A stretch of DNA of 64,000 nucleotides from Macrotrachela quadricornifera (Eukaryota > Rotifera > Eurotatoria > Philodinida > Philodinidae): positions 1,264,575 through 1,328,574 of the forward strand of contig JAJEKB010021016.1 of assembly GCA_022393335.1 (NCBI GenBank). The letters run 5' to 3'. A program made the translations under genes and the position numbers. The notes beneath the pieces are model-generated. The model searched no databases, was not told where the DNA came from, and saw only the letters and a list, made by a program, of their open reading frames with translations. Shown in pieces: positions 48,784 to 61,829 of this stretch; position 1 is the stretch's first letter, and each line of letters starts with the position of its first letter.

Positions 48784-51700
48784 TGTAACTTCGATGAAAA
48801 TCCAGTTTTTGAAAAAACTGAAAAATAAGTTTGAGAGCAGTCTGATTTTTTTTCAACAGTTTTATGGGTAATTTTTCATGTACAATCCAATGAGCACATT
48901 AAAAAGTTTTTTTGGCGTAAGCTATTCATGGACACCCGACAGCAATTGAATGGCAAGGCCAATCGACATCATTGAAACAACGATCGAAATATCAACGCAT
49001 GGTCTATCTACAACGCATATTAAAAAAAATTTTCAAAAGATTCGACAAAAAAAAAAGAGGGACGTATCTTTAGTCTTCTTAATTCCCTTGGTCTTCTAAT
49101 TCAATTTAAAATTAAATAGCCCATTGTATGCTGGATAAACAGCCGAAGAACTGTCTCGCATTATTTTTTCAGCTTTTTTCTATTGGCTTTATTGTGTCAA
49201 GAGACGACATAACATTGTTTCCTAGAAATTCACTAAACTTATTACTAATCATTCAGTAGTGAATGCAGATCATATCATCCAGTGGGCTGAACAATTTGTT
49301 CAAGACATTCGATTATAATATTAGAAGTCATGTTGTAACTCCACATTAGATTATCGACACCAATCAAGTAGAGCTTCGTAAAAACATTCATTCAAGTTGA
49401 ACTCTTTGTGTTTAAGATGAAAAAATGACGTTGGCTTCAATTAAATTGAAAATGGTTATATGCATTCATATATGTTACAACTGCCTACCAATATGACTGG
49501 AGAAGTGGTTAGTCCTATATTCTAATGTCTACAGGAGCCTGTTGGCAAAGTCAACCATTTTAAGAATTTTTTCGTTTTGTATATTAATTTCTTTTCGTTT
49601 TTTGGTTTTTCAGACATGCAGAAGATGTTTGAAGCGATTAATGTTGTTGTTTCTTGTTCAGAATTAAGAAAATTGTTTTCTACATACGTTTCTTTTTGGC
49701 TTAAACATGTTCTTTTGTTTCATATTCGTAACAAATTTCTGCTATTTTTAGATGCATGAGAAGAGGAGGGTAACGAACCCACGCTGTTTATAAAAGATAT
49801 TGAGGTTGTTTTCTATTCGAGATCTTGATACATACTGCGGCTAGATTCAGCTATTGATTATTTTTTTCAATCATCAGACGACGTCTATATTTCGACATAT
49901 GTGCGATCATATTAATCTTGGTCAATTGTTTATTAAATTGAATGAAAGAAACAACATTATTAAACTAGTTTCTCTTCGCTATTCTCATACGGACACTCTA
50001 ATTTTTCATGGACTAATCATGTGTGCTTGGTACACTTGTGGATATTCAACGATTGATTTTGAGGCTTTCTCAACTGTCAAGGATGTTTGTTTCACATTTT
50101 TATCTTCTTATTGTGAATTTTCAAATTGCATTTATCTTCTATTCATTTCGTACTTGTAGTGTCGATACCTTCTTTGTTTCGGTCATGTGTTTATAAAACA
50201 TTATTTTCATCAGCTTAGAATTGTTTTCGTGTTCTAATATACCAAGGCCAAAAAGGAAAGATGTACATTCATTAATACATTACCTGAGAGACTTAAATTA
50301 ACGTTGTATCGAGATTGATGGGAATAGTTCGAGTGAAGATGACTCAATCTTGTGTATTAAATGAAAATTTTATGTTAAAAATTTTGGACTTCACTTCCTC
50401 AGAGCAAAGAAGAAAAGACGAAAAAGAAAAGCAAAAAATCCTATTTTTTCTACAGTAATGTAGCCAATCAGATATTCATTCAGGTGTACCATGGGCACGT
50501 ATCCATTTAGAGTCTTCTTAATCTCATTGAGTCTTACTCATAACCGAAATATGAAATCAAACGGTATTCGATAGTTTTTTTGCGCTGATTCCGAATATAA
50601 TATTAGTTTCAAGTGAAATTGAACTTTTTATAAAGAATATCTTCTGAATACTGGCCAAAACAGCATAAAGCCGACTCCAAGATGGATATGTTCAGAAATC
50701 TTTCCAGTGATCGCATTTTTTTTAACTTTATAAAATATATTCTTTTGTAGTTTTTTTAAGAGATTAGGAAATGAGTGACATCAAACTTTCGGTTACGACA
50801 ATTTTCGAATTCAAATATTCATCGAAAGAAGAAGAAAAAGATAGATGATAAATATACAAATAAGCTACCAGTGTTCATTAATGTATTGGATCTTTATCTC
50901 ATAAAATGGAATAATCGATTGGCGATATATATATATATAGGATTGAAGGCCTATCAGAAAGCTATTAAATTCATAGATTTCATACTATCTTGTCTTAGAC
51001 AATAATACTGAAATTGAAACCAATGTAATAAGATCAATTATTAGAATATGAAATCAAAAATGTGTTATTCTGTTGTTATCTTCTATCATTCAAAATTCTA
51101 TTAATATCCCATGAAACTAGTATCAAAATGTTGATTTCAATGTACTCTTCCAGCTCGTATAGGATTCAACAGAGTTGGTCAAGAAAAATACTAGTGAGTC
51201 GATTTGCTTACTTATACGTCTCCGTCTCTTCGAAAAACATGATAGAAAGTTCTAATTTTTTTCCATAAATCTGTTGAAAGAAACCATTAAGGGTACTTTT
51301 CCTACTTTTTAAAAAATTAGAAAAAAAATCCTTTCTTTTTGCTTATGTGCTCTAAAATTAGACTGAATGCTGGCCTTTTGTTCTTCGCTTGAACGAGTTC
51401 AATCAAATCTGCTATTGATTTTAAATTAGATTTTTAAAAAAAAGCTTGTATACGACAAATTGTCAAAATTTTATTCTCTAGTAAAAAGTAGTAGAAGACT
51501 TTCATAACAGATAGTTCATAGAATCGCTAAAGAACAACCTTTCAACTTTTTAAAATTATTTTGAGTTTTACTCAAAATCAGTTTTTCATGCATGGCGCTC
51601 AATTATGTCATGGACAATCACTCTTTAACTTAATCCGATTTCCCAGAGATAGAATCGACCATTTTCATTTTTAACTTCTCCATCCAAATTAATAAGGTTT

Positions 51701-52825
51701 ACAACGGCCAGAACACTGACTTTGGGAAAATCTTTCGATATTTTTTTATAAAAAATAGAAAGTGAGATTTTCATAAAAGTTCAAAATAATGTATGGGATA
51801 TAGTCGCAGGTATCTGCAAAAAGATTTTCAGTCCAATCGGATAAAGTTTGATTAGGTCATACAGTAGCAAAACAGGGCTTTATGGAAAACCTTACAAAGA
51901 CTTTCTGTAAAAATTTTCTCCTCGAACACATGTCTCGTAATTTGATGTACTCTATCTGTGGCAAAAATTTCAGCTCAGTCGGTCTTACCAGGGGTGCAGA
52001 ATCTACCTGTAGGCTGCAGCACCGCTGCTGGAAAAAATGGACTTCTCGGGGAAATCTTGAGAAAAATTGAGAAAGGAAAAAATCGAAAAGGAAAAATTCA
52101 GAAGGGGAAAGTTCTTGTACCGAGGGTAAAATACAAATTTATTGAATGAGAAAGTAACCGTAGCTTAAATAGTGATATCTCAGCCTTTGACAGGGAAATT
52201 TCAGTTTCTTTAAACGAAAAAACTATTTGTTCTTGTTAATGAGGGTACTCTGATACATTAATGCTGAACTATCTTGTTTTCAAGCGACAACTGTATATAC
52301 ATGAATGAACTACAGAAAACTGAACAGACTTCAAAGAAGACATGATGAGAGCGAAAGTATATAAATCATATCCAAAAGACAAAATGTTTGGGGAAATATC
52401 TGAAAGCGAAGGAAGGGAAAGAAAAGAAAAGAGCGGAAGACAGATACGCACGTTATACACGTCATGTATGCACGATCATTCTATACTCCGCTTCGTTCTC
52501 TCTATCGAAAGCTTGTAGCTATAATATCAAATCTTTCTCAGTATTCGTGATATACTCTCTGTCGTTTATAAACAGACAACTTCTGTTGAATTAAAGTATA
52601 TAACAATCCAGCGACTCAGATATGAATCTTATGGATCGCGAGAGTCATCTTGCAAGAATTGAGGTCTGTCTTTTCAATATTTCATTTGTTTCAATTTTTT
52701 TGGTAAACTTGTTCAATATATTTTGTTTTAAACGTTAAACGGTAAAATAATAGGAAATAAGTATTTGTCAATTGAATCTAAAACTGCTATTTAAATCAGT
52801 TTTCAAAAAATCATTCAGAAGTCAG

Positions 52826-53180
52826 CTTGAGCTTTCGTCAATGTAAAGTCAGTGTCATTAGAATGTTATCAAAATGAAAAACAGCACAAAGAATAAAAAG
52901 AAGAGAAAAAAGAGAACCAAAATAGGTGATAATACAAAATATAAAACGTATAAAATAGCTGCATGTCTTTATATTAGTATATCTGACTAGTAACTGCCAG
53001 AAAAACAGAAAATATTTCATTAGATATATTGGTATTAACACATGTGGTTATTTTATACATTTCATATTTCGTATTAGCAGCTTTTTTGGTTCTCTTTTTT
53101 CTCTTCTTTTTATTCTTTGTGTTGTTTTCAATGTTGATATCATTTCTAGTAATACTGAATATATGCTGATGAAAGCTCGA
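52826..53180. mobile_element. Near-complete palindrome, about 355 bp
   Basis: The arms, about 52826-52990 and 53015-53180, are inverted copies with a very short loop. The best conserved block is AAAGAATAAAAAGAAGAGAA on one strand and its complement on the other; outer parts share GAGCTTTC. No ORF. It resembles a foldback element or a hairpin-RNA source. Confidence 0.8.
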
Positions 53181-53389
53181 ATTCATTTTTTAATGACCTT
53201 TTTGGAAAGTATGATTTTAATAGTAGTTTTGTATTTATTTAGCAGATCGTATATCGTTAAAGAACATCGATGAGTAAACAACAACCTTCACGTAAAGAAG
53301 GAATTGAGTACTACTACTGTGACTGGAAAGGGAGAAAAGATAAGTCATATCCTCATCACAAGAGTTATCATAAGGGCCCTGCGGAGTCA

Positions 53390-53475
53390 CACTTTTTTGA
53401 CTCCGACTCCGAAAGCTTTTTTCGACTCCGAAAATATTTTTCAAATGACTCCGACTTCGACTCCGAAAAACTCCG
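53390..53475. repeat. GACTCCGA-rich simple repeat
   Basis: Imperfect repeats of GACTCCGA and GACTTCGA interrupted by T-runs. A related tract at 53848-53965 contains the same words on both strands (ATCGGAGTCGTAGTCGG). Confidence 0.75.
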
Positions 53476-53847
53476 AAAATCTTTTTCTTTTTAGTAAGTT
53501 AGCGAGCACTTACACCTACCAACGTATCATGCAATTTGCAGTCAGTGTACTATCACGTATCAAATCTGATTCTAAGAGCATTGTGACGAAATAAACAGAT
53601 ATGTTCAATGTACGACAAAAATATCAGAGTTGGTTAAATTTTGAAATGTTTTTGTCTATTAAATGTATTTCCAATAACTGTGAAGGTCATACTAAGAGAA
53701 AAAATTCTAAGTTTAGTTAAAGAAGAAAATGATTGTTTTTTTTTCTATCAATGTTGTCGCGATAGCGAATGGACATTCTTTTTTGACGTTACAATTATAA
53801 AAAAAAGAATTAAGTGAAAAGAGAGTGGAAAAAGTATTTTCGGAGTC

Positions 53848-53965
53848 ACCACAAAATTTACATCGACTCCGATTTCGACTTCAGTTCCGAAAATTATTTT
53901 TTGTGACTCCGACTCCGACTTCAACTCCATCGGAGTCGTAGTCGGAATCGGAATTCGGAGTCAGA
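53848..53965. repeat. GACTCC/GGAGTC simple repeat
   Basis: Second tract of the same motif as at 53390, starting as GACTCCGATTTCGACTTC and ending as its complement, so it can fold on itself. Confidence 0.75.
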
Positions 53966-56112
53966 TGCAGGACTCTAGTTATCATCCATATGAAAAATAT
54001 CGATTAAAACCACAACCTGAACAGCTTTCACTCTTCAAGTCACCTAAGTCGTCGACGATACAGTTACTGCATCTGTGACTAACAGCCCAGTGTAAAATTA
54101 CCATCACTATCGGATTACCTCTACGATTGAATAAAATGAACAAAAATAACACTAACCTTTTGTAGTTTCGTCTTATTCATTGAATACAAACCTTATGAAT
54201 TGAGAAAAGAACAGAATTATTTTCTTTAACATACATTTTCCTAGAACAAATGCTCTGACTTGTACGTTTCTGAAACTCGGGGGAAATTTTTCAGATTTTT
54301 TGTGTGCTGCAGGGAAGCTACGGCAGATTCTGCAGGCCTTGGTCTTACTATATTCGAGATCGAAAAATGGCCAAATAAGAGGGGGAGAGAGTAGCCTTAA
54401 AAAACTATATTTTGTTCAAATTAACGATTTCACTCTACTTTTTCGTGTCTTTTTAAAAACAAAATGTTGACAAAATTAGAAATCGAATCAATCGACTTTC
54501 ACTATCTTTCATATTTTGATTAGGTATGCACTAAACTCCGAATTATTGAGACATAAAGTGTAGTCTAATGAGTTTGAGCTTATGTTGCAGTTTGGTATTG
54601 AGTTGAGGGTGACTTATGGAGTTGTTTGTTACAGATGACTAACTCTAAATCGTCTGATAGATGATAATGGAATAGAAATATACTTCTACTCCTGTTAGAG
54701 AGCATTCTAACAATCCTCACACATATACATATAGTTCTTCTCTTTCTGTATCAGCTAGTGAGTGTGTGATTATATATGTACGTACTTATTTTTTTCTCTA
54801 TTTTGTTCTCTCTATTCCATATTGATTATGTAGGTCAACTTTTTTTTTTAGTTTTCTTCAGCTGTGCGAATCATTAAAATTCTCACACTCTTTCTTATCA
54901 ATTTTTTTTTCTCCTTTCTCCTTACGCAACCAAGACAAATATATATGACGTCATCTTCTTTCTTTAATACTGACCTAATTTTAAGAAGTAGGCGTATCCT
55001 TTATTTTCCTTCTTGTCTTTGTTAAATTTTTTATAAACAGGAGGGAAGCATGCGCTGCTCTCCTACTTATCTTTGTCTTTTTTTTGTTGCGTAATCATCT
55101 CATTAAACATACTATAGAAAGGGGACCTTTTACTTAATATACCGAGAGAGTCGTTTGTAGCAACTACCTTTCTGTTTATGACAAATCATCATTACATAGA
55201 GGATATATATATCATTTATCTTTAGGAAAATTCAACAGGTGATCGAGATAAAACAATCAGGAAAATTCCACATATAAAAATGATATCATTTATCAAGAAA
55301 AAGATAAAACATATGTTATGTACAAGAAAAGGAAAAATCCAAGTATATATGATTCACAGTAAAGGAAAATATCCAAACATATATAAGTTAATAGAAGAAC
55401 GAAAGAAAAAGAGAAAAATACCAGATGATCATATATATATATGATAGAATATCGAACAAATATCTTATTTATTTGCTAACATAGATGAGAATAAGAATGA
55501 TGCTGTTTTTGTGGCCCTCCGCCTGATACGAGATCATTATTCTATTTTTTGTAGTACAATTTCGTGCGAAACCTTTAGGCTATATCCTTCTTTTGTTTTT
55601 ATCAAAAACCTTCGTTTTAGCATGTAGATAATCAGTGTCAGGTGTTGAGTTCTTGTATATAGCTTCATTCAAAAATAAACTGACATAAGAGTCATGGTCA
55701 GCATGAAAAACTCAATCTAATAGAGTATATTCAAACTTTTTTTCGATGTCTTTAGTCATAGAAAAAATAATAATGACTTTACCACTATTGAGATTTTTTT
55801 CGTTTGCTCTGATTTTTTCACCTGTTAATCGTTTGATGTAATGTGTACTTTATTTCAGCATGTTGTGAGGGGAAAAAAAATTGTTTATGATTGTGTAATA
55901 ACAAAGAAGGAAAGATAAATATTGAGTAACTCTCTATCGACAATGGGAAGAAACTTACACAATGTTTTTCTAAATACTTGCATTCTTTTGAATTTATCAC
56001 CTTCGATTTTTCCCTTGTTTTATTCTGTAACTTTAATATAAAAAAACAGACTCTTATTTATATTCACACACATCGTTGCACACAATATTTATAGATCAAA
56101 CAAACAGTGAAT

Positions 56113-59100
56113 ATGACTTCAGCTAAACGCACAGATATGAATGGTGAAGATGGAGCTGGTCCTGTTTATCGAATTTCACCTTATTATTATATACATGTAT
56201 TGGATCAGAACACTAATATTACACGCCTTGAAATCGGTCCAAAAACTTTTATAAAACAGGACAATGAAACTGTTACGGTAGGCCCAGAAAAAATGATTGT
56301 CCTTCCGTGAGTATCAACATTTTATGATAAAAAAAAGCAAAAATATTATTTCTTGATTTTTATAGTCCACTACACTATTGTGTTGTTGAATCACCAGTGT
56401 TGCGCAATCAGCATGGTGAAGTCGAATTCGATCAAAATGGTCAAGTGAAATTGATCCATGCAGATTTAGATATTCGTTTGGCACGACCTGATCAGATTCC
56501 ATTTCCTCTCTATCCAGGAGAAATTCTTCGTCAGGTAGAAAATTTTACGAATATTTGTTCTTCAATTCAGATCATTTCTTACTTGTAGTCTGTTACCCCA
56601 CTCAAAGTTGTTCCTGCCAACGCAGCACTTCGATTAAAAGCCGTACTTGATTTTGAAGATTCGAATAAGGAACAGCGACGAGCTGGTGATGAATGGTTAT
56701 TTGAAGGTCCAGCTACTTACATTCCTCGTAAAGAAGTTCATGTCGAAGAACAAATTCAAGCAACTGTTATTGGTCCTAATCAAGCCATTCGACTTTGTGC
56801 CAAAAAAGAATTCATTGATCGATCTGGCCAACATCGTGTTACTGGTGAAGAATGGTTAATTAAAAAGAGCGGTGCCTATTTGCCTCTTGTCTATGTAATG
56901 TCACTGATCAGTTATTTTTTCGATATTTATCTGTTTCTTTTTTATAGGAAAAGGTTGTTTCAGTCGAAAATGCCTATGCTTTAACTGATAAGAAAGCTCT
57001 TCATCTTCGAGCTCGAAATACTTTTATTGATGATTTTGGTAAACGACGTTTGAATGGAGATGAATGGCTTTTGACACTTATTGATACGGAAACACATATT
57101 CTTAATGTATATGAAGAACTCGTTGATGTTGCCAATGTAATTACACTCAGTTCACGTCAATATTGTATCATTCTTGATCCAGTTACCAATGGCAAACCAC
57201 AGCTCGGAAAAAAGGTTAATATTTTACCTTGAGATGAATGAAAGAAACTAGTGTGATATTATCTTTTTTAGAAATTAGTCGTTGGCGAAATATCATTCTT
57301 TCTTCAACCGGGTGAAAGACTTCTGAATGGTATTCAAAATGTGTTTATTTTAGGTGAAGATGATGGTATTATTATCAAATGTAATGAAACATTCGAGGAT
57401 GAACAAGCAAAGAAAAAACGTATTCCTGGTGATCGATGGATGATCCGTGGACCAGCGTAAGTTTCTTTGTTCTTATTAAAAATATTTTAGATATATTATT
57501 ACTTCATTGAAATTTTTAGAGAATACATTCCACCGACTCAAGTTGAAGTTATTGCACAACGAAAAACAATTTCATTGGATCAAAATGAAGGTATCTATGT
57601 TCGTGATATCAAGAGTGGTTCTGTTCGATCAGTCATCGGTGAAACTTACATGTTAACAGAAGATGAAGAACTTTGGGAAAAAGAATTACCCGAACAAATT
57701 GAAGCATTACTCACACGTGATCCATTGATCGAGCGCTATTCTGCTATGCGTGATTCAGCATCAGTCAATAATTCGACAACAGTTACTACTTCTAATAATC
57801 AACAGAACAGTTCCAAATCAGTAACTAGAAAACGTGACAAATCAAAATTAATCACCTATCGTGTTCCACATAATGCAGCTGTTCAAATCTATGATTATAA
57901 ACTCAAAAGAGCTCGCATTGTCTTTGGTCCAGAACTTGTCATGCTCGAACCTGATGAACAGTTTACTTTGATTTCTTTAAGTGGTGGCGTACCCAAAAGT
58001 ACTAATCAAGTTCAATCACTGTGTTTATTACTTGGTCCAAACTTCTTCACTGATAGTATTGTCATTGAAACGGCTGATCATGCTCGGCTCTCATTACAAC
58101 TTGCTTATAGTAAGTCACAAAATAAAATGAAAATTTTCAAGCATATACATATATCATTGACTATTTTCTATTTTAATTTATAGACTGGCATTTTGAAGTG
58201 AAAGATTTCGATGATAAGAAAGAAGTAGCCAAACTTTTTTCAGTACCTGATTTTGTTGGAGATACATGTAAAGCTATTGCTTCACGTATTCGTGGTGTTG
58301 TAGCTGGCACTCAATTTGATGATTTTCATAAGAATTCTACTCAAATTATTCGTGAATCCGTGTTCGGTCTAGATGCTAATCAATGTGTACGCGATCGATT
58401 TGTTTTTCCACAAAATAATCTTGTTATTACATCAATCGATATTCAAAGTATTGTACCTGTTGATCAACGTACACGTGATGCACTTCAGAAAAGTGTACAA
58501 CTTGCTATCGAGGTATAACATTCCAGTTATTTGTCTCTATGAAACTATGAATAAAAACTTCTACTTTAGATCACGACTAATTCACAAGAAGCCGCTGCTA
58601 AACATGAAGCTTCACGTCGAGAACAAGAAGCTAAAGGTATCTTAGAACGACAACGTATCAAACATGAAGCTGAAGCTGAAGAAGTTCGACGAAACTTATT
58701 TGAATTACAAGCTCTATCGGCAGCAGTTGAATCAACCGGTCAAGCCACAGCAGAAGCTTCCAGTCGTGCCGAATCTACTCGTATTGAAGGCGTAACAGCT
58801 GTTGAACAAGGTATGTATTTCACTATATTAATATGTTGAAAAATGATTTATTCTTTGTCAATCAATTTCAGCGCGTCTTAAAGCTCAAGCGACCAAAATC
58901 AAAGCTGACGCCGAATTAGCCCGTTTGAAATTAGAACGTGAAGCTGAAATCAAATTTATACGTGAACAAAATGAACTAGAAATTAAAAAGAAAGCTGAAT
59001 TATCACGAATTGAAACTGAAAAATTCAAATTACAAGTTGAATCAATTGGTGCTTCAACTATTCAAGCTATTGCTACCTCAGGTCCTGAAACTCAAGTCAG

Positions 59101-59215
59101 ACTCTTGCAAGCACTCGGTATACAATCGATGCTTGTTACTGACGGCAAAAGTCCTATTAATCTTATGGGTTTTGGACAAGGCCTACTCGGTGGTCAAACA
59201 ACGAATAAGTATTGA
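56113..59215 (+). CDS. MVP: Major vault protein
   Basis: Nine exons (56113-56306, 56366-56534, 56589-56894, 56948-57214, 57272-57456, 57520-58109, 58184-58512, 58570-58810, 58872-59215) give 874 aa; human MVP has 893. It matches the family end to end: vault repeats ([49 protein letters not shown]-like YCIILDPV), the [13 protein letters not shown] segment, [20 protein letters not shown], the shoulder domain ([27 protein letters not shown]), and an Ala/Glu-rich coiled-coil cap helix ending near [18 protein letters not shown] forms the barrel wall of cytoplasmic vault ribonucleoprotein particles. The start is the ATG at 56113; an in-frame GTG two codons upstream is not used in eukaryotes. The C-terminal tail is shorter than in vertebrates. 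Codons are less AT-biased than in neighbouring genes. Confidence 0.97.
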
Positions 59216-59631
59216 TAGCTGTCATAGAAAATATTGCTTCTAGCATATAATATTATTTTTCATACTTGCACTATTCATTTAGTTTGATTATTGTTCTATC
59301 CTTTCATCTGTTATGTAAATGCTTCAGAAAATATAATAATTATGAACTATATTTTAATTCAATAATTCTTTATAGAGATAAAAATTATTTATTTTACTCA
59401 TTTTGCCATAGATTAAATCACTTTCCAAACAGTATATAATTGAGAAAATATCTGAATAGAAATGCACAGAAAAACTCAATTATTCTATCACAATTTCTAT
59501 AGAATTTGCATGATTGAAGCTATTGATAACATGTATAATGGTATCGGAACTAATTGATTTATTTTGTTTTTTTTATAAAAGAAATAATATTAACTGAAAT
59601 ACAAGAATATCAGAAAATATACATAAATATA
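59216..59631. other. 3' flank of MVP
   Basis: AT-rich presumed 3' UTR and flank up to the mariner insertion. No gene. Confidence 0.5.
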
Positions 59632-59799
59632 TTGGGTGTCCCAGAATAAACTAGACTATCTGTATTTTTGACATTTCTCCTCTATTATCCCTTTGATTAA
59701 AACACTTTTTTATCAAAAGATAGCGCTTGAAATTTTGTACAAAATGTTATATTTTATTTAACGAATAAAATCTCCTCCATTTTTTTTGGTTAAACGTAA

Positions 59800-60786
59800 T
59801 CATATAGTAAAATTAAGTACAGAATTTAAAATTTTTTTTTCAAACTTTTTAATAGAACGTTTTATTTCTTCTATGAATGTTGTCTTTGATGTTATATAGT
59901 CCCAATTCACAGGTTCAGCTAATTCATTCCATAAACTGTAATCCAGCAGACATAAATCAGGTGAGTTTGGTGGCCAACGGTCCTTTGTAATGAATACAGA
60001 AAAGTGATCAGTATACCATTTTTGAGTCAGATGATGTATATGAGGCCTTGCACTATCCTGTTGATATGTCCAGTTGTCTCCAAGCATTTTGTTGCCGCAT
60101 TTCAGAGCTATTGGATGAATGTCTTTGATGTGCCTCTCTGCATCCATTGTTCCATCTTCCAAGATCACCGGTACTCGGGGATGGATTGGGGGTTACGGGT
60201 CGATCAAATTTTTGCCAGCCGAAAAATCATTTTTCTATATGGTGATCTCCCCCTAAAATAGTCAATCCCCCCCTTGAGAAAATTTCTGGGTACGTGCCTG
60301 CCGGTACTGTTAATCCTTCCCCGCATACACCTAATCATACCATCACTAGCCAGAAATTTTGTTGTCTCATAAACACCACTTTTTTTATCAGCCTCCTCCC
60401 TGTTGACAGCCCACACTCTATCGTTATGACGATTATAAACACCATCAAAATTAAAAAAATTTTTCGTCTGTAAAAAGCCACCTTTTTGTGTCAGCTTTGG
60501 TGTAGTTATTCAAGATCCAATTTGCAAACTTGACCCTCCTCTTCTTTTGAAGATCAGTCAGTTTTGGCTGTTTGAGTCTTTTGCATGGAAAGCAGCTGAG
60601 GTCGTCACGTAAGATTCGATGTGTGCTGCTTTTTGAAATATTCATATCAGTAGCTAATCTTCTTGTTGATACTCGTCTATTCTGGTCTAGGTGCCATTTT
60701 ACCTTTGATATATTCGCTTTTGTACGAATTGTGCTTGAACGACCAGGAGGTGACGATAGATTGATAGAGCCAGTGTTGATAATCAT
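59800..60786 (-). pseudogene. Mariner (maT-type) transposase, inactivated
   Basis: On the minus strand the N-terminal helix-turn-helix part (RRLATDMNISKSSTHRIL) leads to the first catalytic Asp in LFTDEKFF, the second in YQQDSARPH, and the third in LLDYSLWNEL, 37 residues after the second, so DD37D. It is dead: a frameshift lies just after FTDEKFF (near 60450), a Trp-to-stop change lies in the strand after KFLAS (frame-corrected VMV-stop-LGVC), and a 125 bp insertion splits the segment before ILEDGTMD. Upstream of 60786 the N-terminus also degrades. The gene would encode DNA cut-and-paste transposition. Confidence 0.9.
60176..60300. mobile_element. 125 bp insertion nested in the mariner
   Basis: Flanked by perfect 8 bp duplications CCGGTACT (60168-60175 and 60301-60308). 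Conceptually removing the insert and one duplication rejoins the transposase frame as GLTVPVILEDG. An 8 bp duplication and the end CAGGCACGTACCCAG (minus strand) suggest a tiny hAT-type MITE, but the two ends match poorly. Confidence 0.85.
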
Positions 60787-61074
60787 TTTTATTCATAATT
60801 TAATTGTTTTTAACGAAACCACTTTGGCCAAATGATGAAAAATTTTCGCCGATCCATCACCATTTTCATATTTAGTTTTTACGACCTTCTGTATATCTTT
60901 ACTTTTCATGTTTTATCAAATATATCGAAAATATTTTTTTGTTCCAACCATATATGCTTTTGTAGAGAATTTCAAGCATCATCTTTTGATATAAAAAGAT
61001 GTCTCGGTCTAATGGAGAATAAAAGAGAAATATTCAAAATACAAACAGTCTAATTTATTCAGGGACACCTGATA

Positions 61075-61829
61075 GATCTTCAAATATGATTAATTTCGAT
61101 TCTATATTATTGTGTGTTTGAATCCTATTCTATATTGATATTTTTAATAGGCTACTATGGAAAATGTTCCTTGACAAGAGCTCGATGATTCATCAATGAT
61201 ATTGGCTGTTGTATTGAAAAAATTAATTGGACTACGACTATCTATAAATAATGCTGAATCAACGATGAGTGCTTGAAGAGCTTTAACTTAATCCTTTCAC
61301 GGCGATGGATCTCATTGGTGGGACGCAACATTGTAAATAATGATCTGTCGGTCATAAATAAAGTAGATCGTTAGAAGATTTCATCGTCTAGCAGATTTGG
61401 TAGAGCTATCTACGCTGATCATTTCGAGAAAAAAATATTTTAAGTTTGACCTGTAAATGATGGTGCTCGAGTCAAAACACTGAAAAAATGTGGTAGTTCT
61501 AGCAAATAGAGCTGTTTGATGTTTTTCAATATGTTGACTCGAGCATTTTCATTTATTTATCAAATTCAAAATATTTTTTTACCAAAATAATCGACCTAGA
61601 TAGCCGGACGAAGAAATTTTCTGAGAACCTTCTGTTTTTTATGACTGACTGTTCATAGTAGTACACCCCTTATACTTCTGAAGTTTCGAAACTTATCGCA
61701 ATTCTATAGCCTCTTATCATTCTATGAATCATCAGTTATACTCCTAAATCCCGTTTTTAACGGGCTTTTCTATCTCTTTGTATTTCAGCTGTATCTTTTG
61801 GAAAAAATATGTTCGGGAAACCTACAGAA
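61075..61829. other. Intergenic region, no gene
   Basis: No exon recognised. A weak inverted pair ATATTTT(A)AGTTTGA / TCAAATTCAAAATATTTT lies at about 61433-61577 around GACTCGAGCA words. Confidence 0.4.

Larger units (their letters stand above)
44123..56112. other. Gene-poor 12 kb region
   Basis: No exon with a recognisable domain was found. Contents seen: a TTGAATA-rich tandem stretch near 46850-46960, inverted repeats at 48482-48783 and 52826-53180, and two GACTCC-rich tracts at 53390-53475 and 53848-53965. Related TE-like pieces near 51985 and 54290 share TGCAGAATCT(A/G)CC in opposite orientations. AT-rich DNA with many TATATA runs at 54700-56100 probably includes the vault promoter and 5' UTR. 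Short ORFs overlap in opposite frames and look random. Confidence 0.5.
59632..61072. mobile_element. Tc1/mariner element (DD37D, maT-like), decayed
   Basis: 1,441 bp flanked by TA (59630-59631 and 61073-61074). The ends are TTGGGTGTCCCAGAATAAAC and, on the other strand, TCAGGTGTCCCTGAATAAAT (16 of 20 identical), continuing inwards as a longer imperfect terminal repeat. It contains a broken transposase on the minus strand and a nested 125 bp insertion. Confidence 0.92.

Noticed and set aside
49854..50159. 101-codon hydrophobic ORF
   Set aside because: No family features and no similarity I recognise; low-complexity AT-rich context.
53270..53594. Two overlapping plus-strand ORFs at the GACTCC tract
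   Set aside because: The open frames come from the simple repeat; no domain or splice context.
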